DNA of 64,000 bases from positions 1 to 64,000 of the forward strand of contig JANQRB010000018.1 in the NCBI GenBank assembly GCA_028284775.1. Reading direction: 5' to 3'. Position numbers and translations under genes: made by a program. The notes under the pieces are model-generated. The model ran no database searches and was not told the origin of the DNA. It worked only from the letters and a program-made list of their open reading frames with translations. Below, in pieces: positions 63,659 to 64,000 of this stretch. Numbering within the stretch: position 1 is the first letter of the stretch; each line of letters begins with the position of its first letter. This stretch comes from Candidatus Kapaibacterium sp. (GTDB lineage Bacteria; Bacteroidota; Ignavibacteria; Kapaibacteriales; UBA7675).

Positions 63659-64000
63659 TTACTTCTTGTTAAATAGTGCGTCGATGTCGTCCTGGCTAAA
63701 TTGGGCGGTGGGGTCTTGCTCATCGGTTTCGGCCTTCGTATCCTTCTTCTCCGGCGGTTCGGCCTCGCCGGCCTTCTTCTGAAAGAGGGCATCGATGTCA
63801 TCTTGTGAAGCTTTGTCCGTCTCGCCGCCGGCTTTGGCATTAAACAATGCATCGATATCGGCTTGCGAAGCCGAATCACCGGCGTCGCTTTTTGCATCGG
63901 ATTCTTTAGCGAAAAGAGCGTCGATATCTTGTTGGGAAGCGCTGCTGTCTTCTTGTGTTGCCGACGGACCTGCCGCGCCACCGGCAAACAGTGCGTCGAT
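63659..64000 (-). CDS. Protein with repeated SQxDIDALF motifs, partial
   Basis: The last 113 residues of a protein whose start lies beyond the right edge. It contains five copies of a motif: (..)IDALF at the cut edge, SQQDIDALF, SQADIDALF, SQDDIDALF and SQDDIDALF, with start-to-start spacings of 25, 23, 20 and 37 residues. The linkers are Ala-, Gly-, Lys- and acid-rich and look disordered. The motif closely resembles the N-terminal SQAEIDALL peptide by which FliM binds phospho-CheY. The gene lies 51 bp upstream of cheA on the same strand. A role as a multivalent CheY- or receiver-binding scaffold is inferred. The missing N-terminus may hold another domain. Confidence 0.8.
   Translation of the reverse strand: MDALFAGGAAGPSATQEDSSASQQDIDALFAKESDAKSDAGDSASQADIDALFNAKAGGETDKASQDDIDALFQKKAGEAEPPEKKDTKAETDEQDPTAQFSQDDIDALFNKK

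Overview
This window looks like chromosomal DNA from a Gram-negative member of the Bacteroidota/Chlorobiota (FCB) group. That placement is an inference. It rests on several secreted proteins with C-terminal type IX secretion (T9SS, Por) sorting domains, a short housekeeping sigma factor with no long N-terminal region 1.1, a B12 riboswitch feeding a surface beta-propeller plus TonB-receptor pair, and outer-membrane families. I saw no 16S rRNA or other direct taxonomic marker. No insertion sequence, prophage or CRISPR array was recognised.

Layout. 1-5260 (minus) holds an exported TldE-like/TldD-like pair, gpmA, methylmalonyl-CoA epimerase, a stand-alone GlmU-type nucleotidyltransferase and panD. 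5391-6658 (plus) holds an exported protein of uncertain family and an AtuA-like small domain, closed by a perfect hairpin terminator. 6937-14592 (minus) holds a 1816-residue secreted protein, an FG-GAP-type secreted protein and a decayed copy of its sorting domain. 14627-18240 (minus) holds an MBL hydrolase, lipA, the housekeeping sigma factor and an AbrB/PIN pair. recA and recX follow on plus, then a secreted subtilase (20596-24159, minus). 24623-31751 (plus) holds guanine deaminase, a double-OmpA outer-membrane protein, dxs, tRNA-Lys and an SLC13-like transporter. 32131-42366 (minus) holds two hybrid kinases, a HisKA_2 kinase and a cluster matching the polyprenyl-phosphate-arabinose pathway (UbiA-type synthase, DprE1, DprE2, membrane protein).

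43189-48669 holds cheW and a divergent B12 locus (riboswitch, BtuG-like double propeller, BtuB-like receptor). 48797-54283 (minus) holds a lamin-tail secreted protein, dus, ilvE, a site-2-type protease and a DUF1207-like outer-membrane protein. 54414-58525 (plus) holds an EamA transporter, rpsF, rplI and a 2-oxo-acid dehydrogenase E2. CADD (minus) and clpS (plus) follow. 59803-64000 (minus) is a chemotaxis operon: a repeat protein, cheA, cheB and a small acidic protein.

The most unusual item is the partial protein at the right edge. It carries five copies of a Ser-Gln-x-Asp-Ile-Asp-Ala-Leu-Phe motif resembling the CheY-binding N-terminal peptide of FliM, directly upstream of cheA. Second is a hybrid kinase whose phospho-accepting His is replaced by Gln, encoded 8 bp downstream of an intact HisKA_2 kinase. 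Third is a tandem BtuG-like propeller that appears to use T9SS for surface display.
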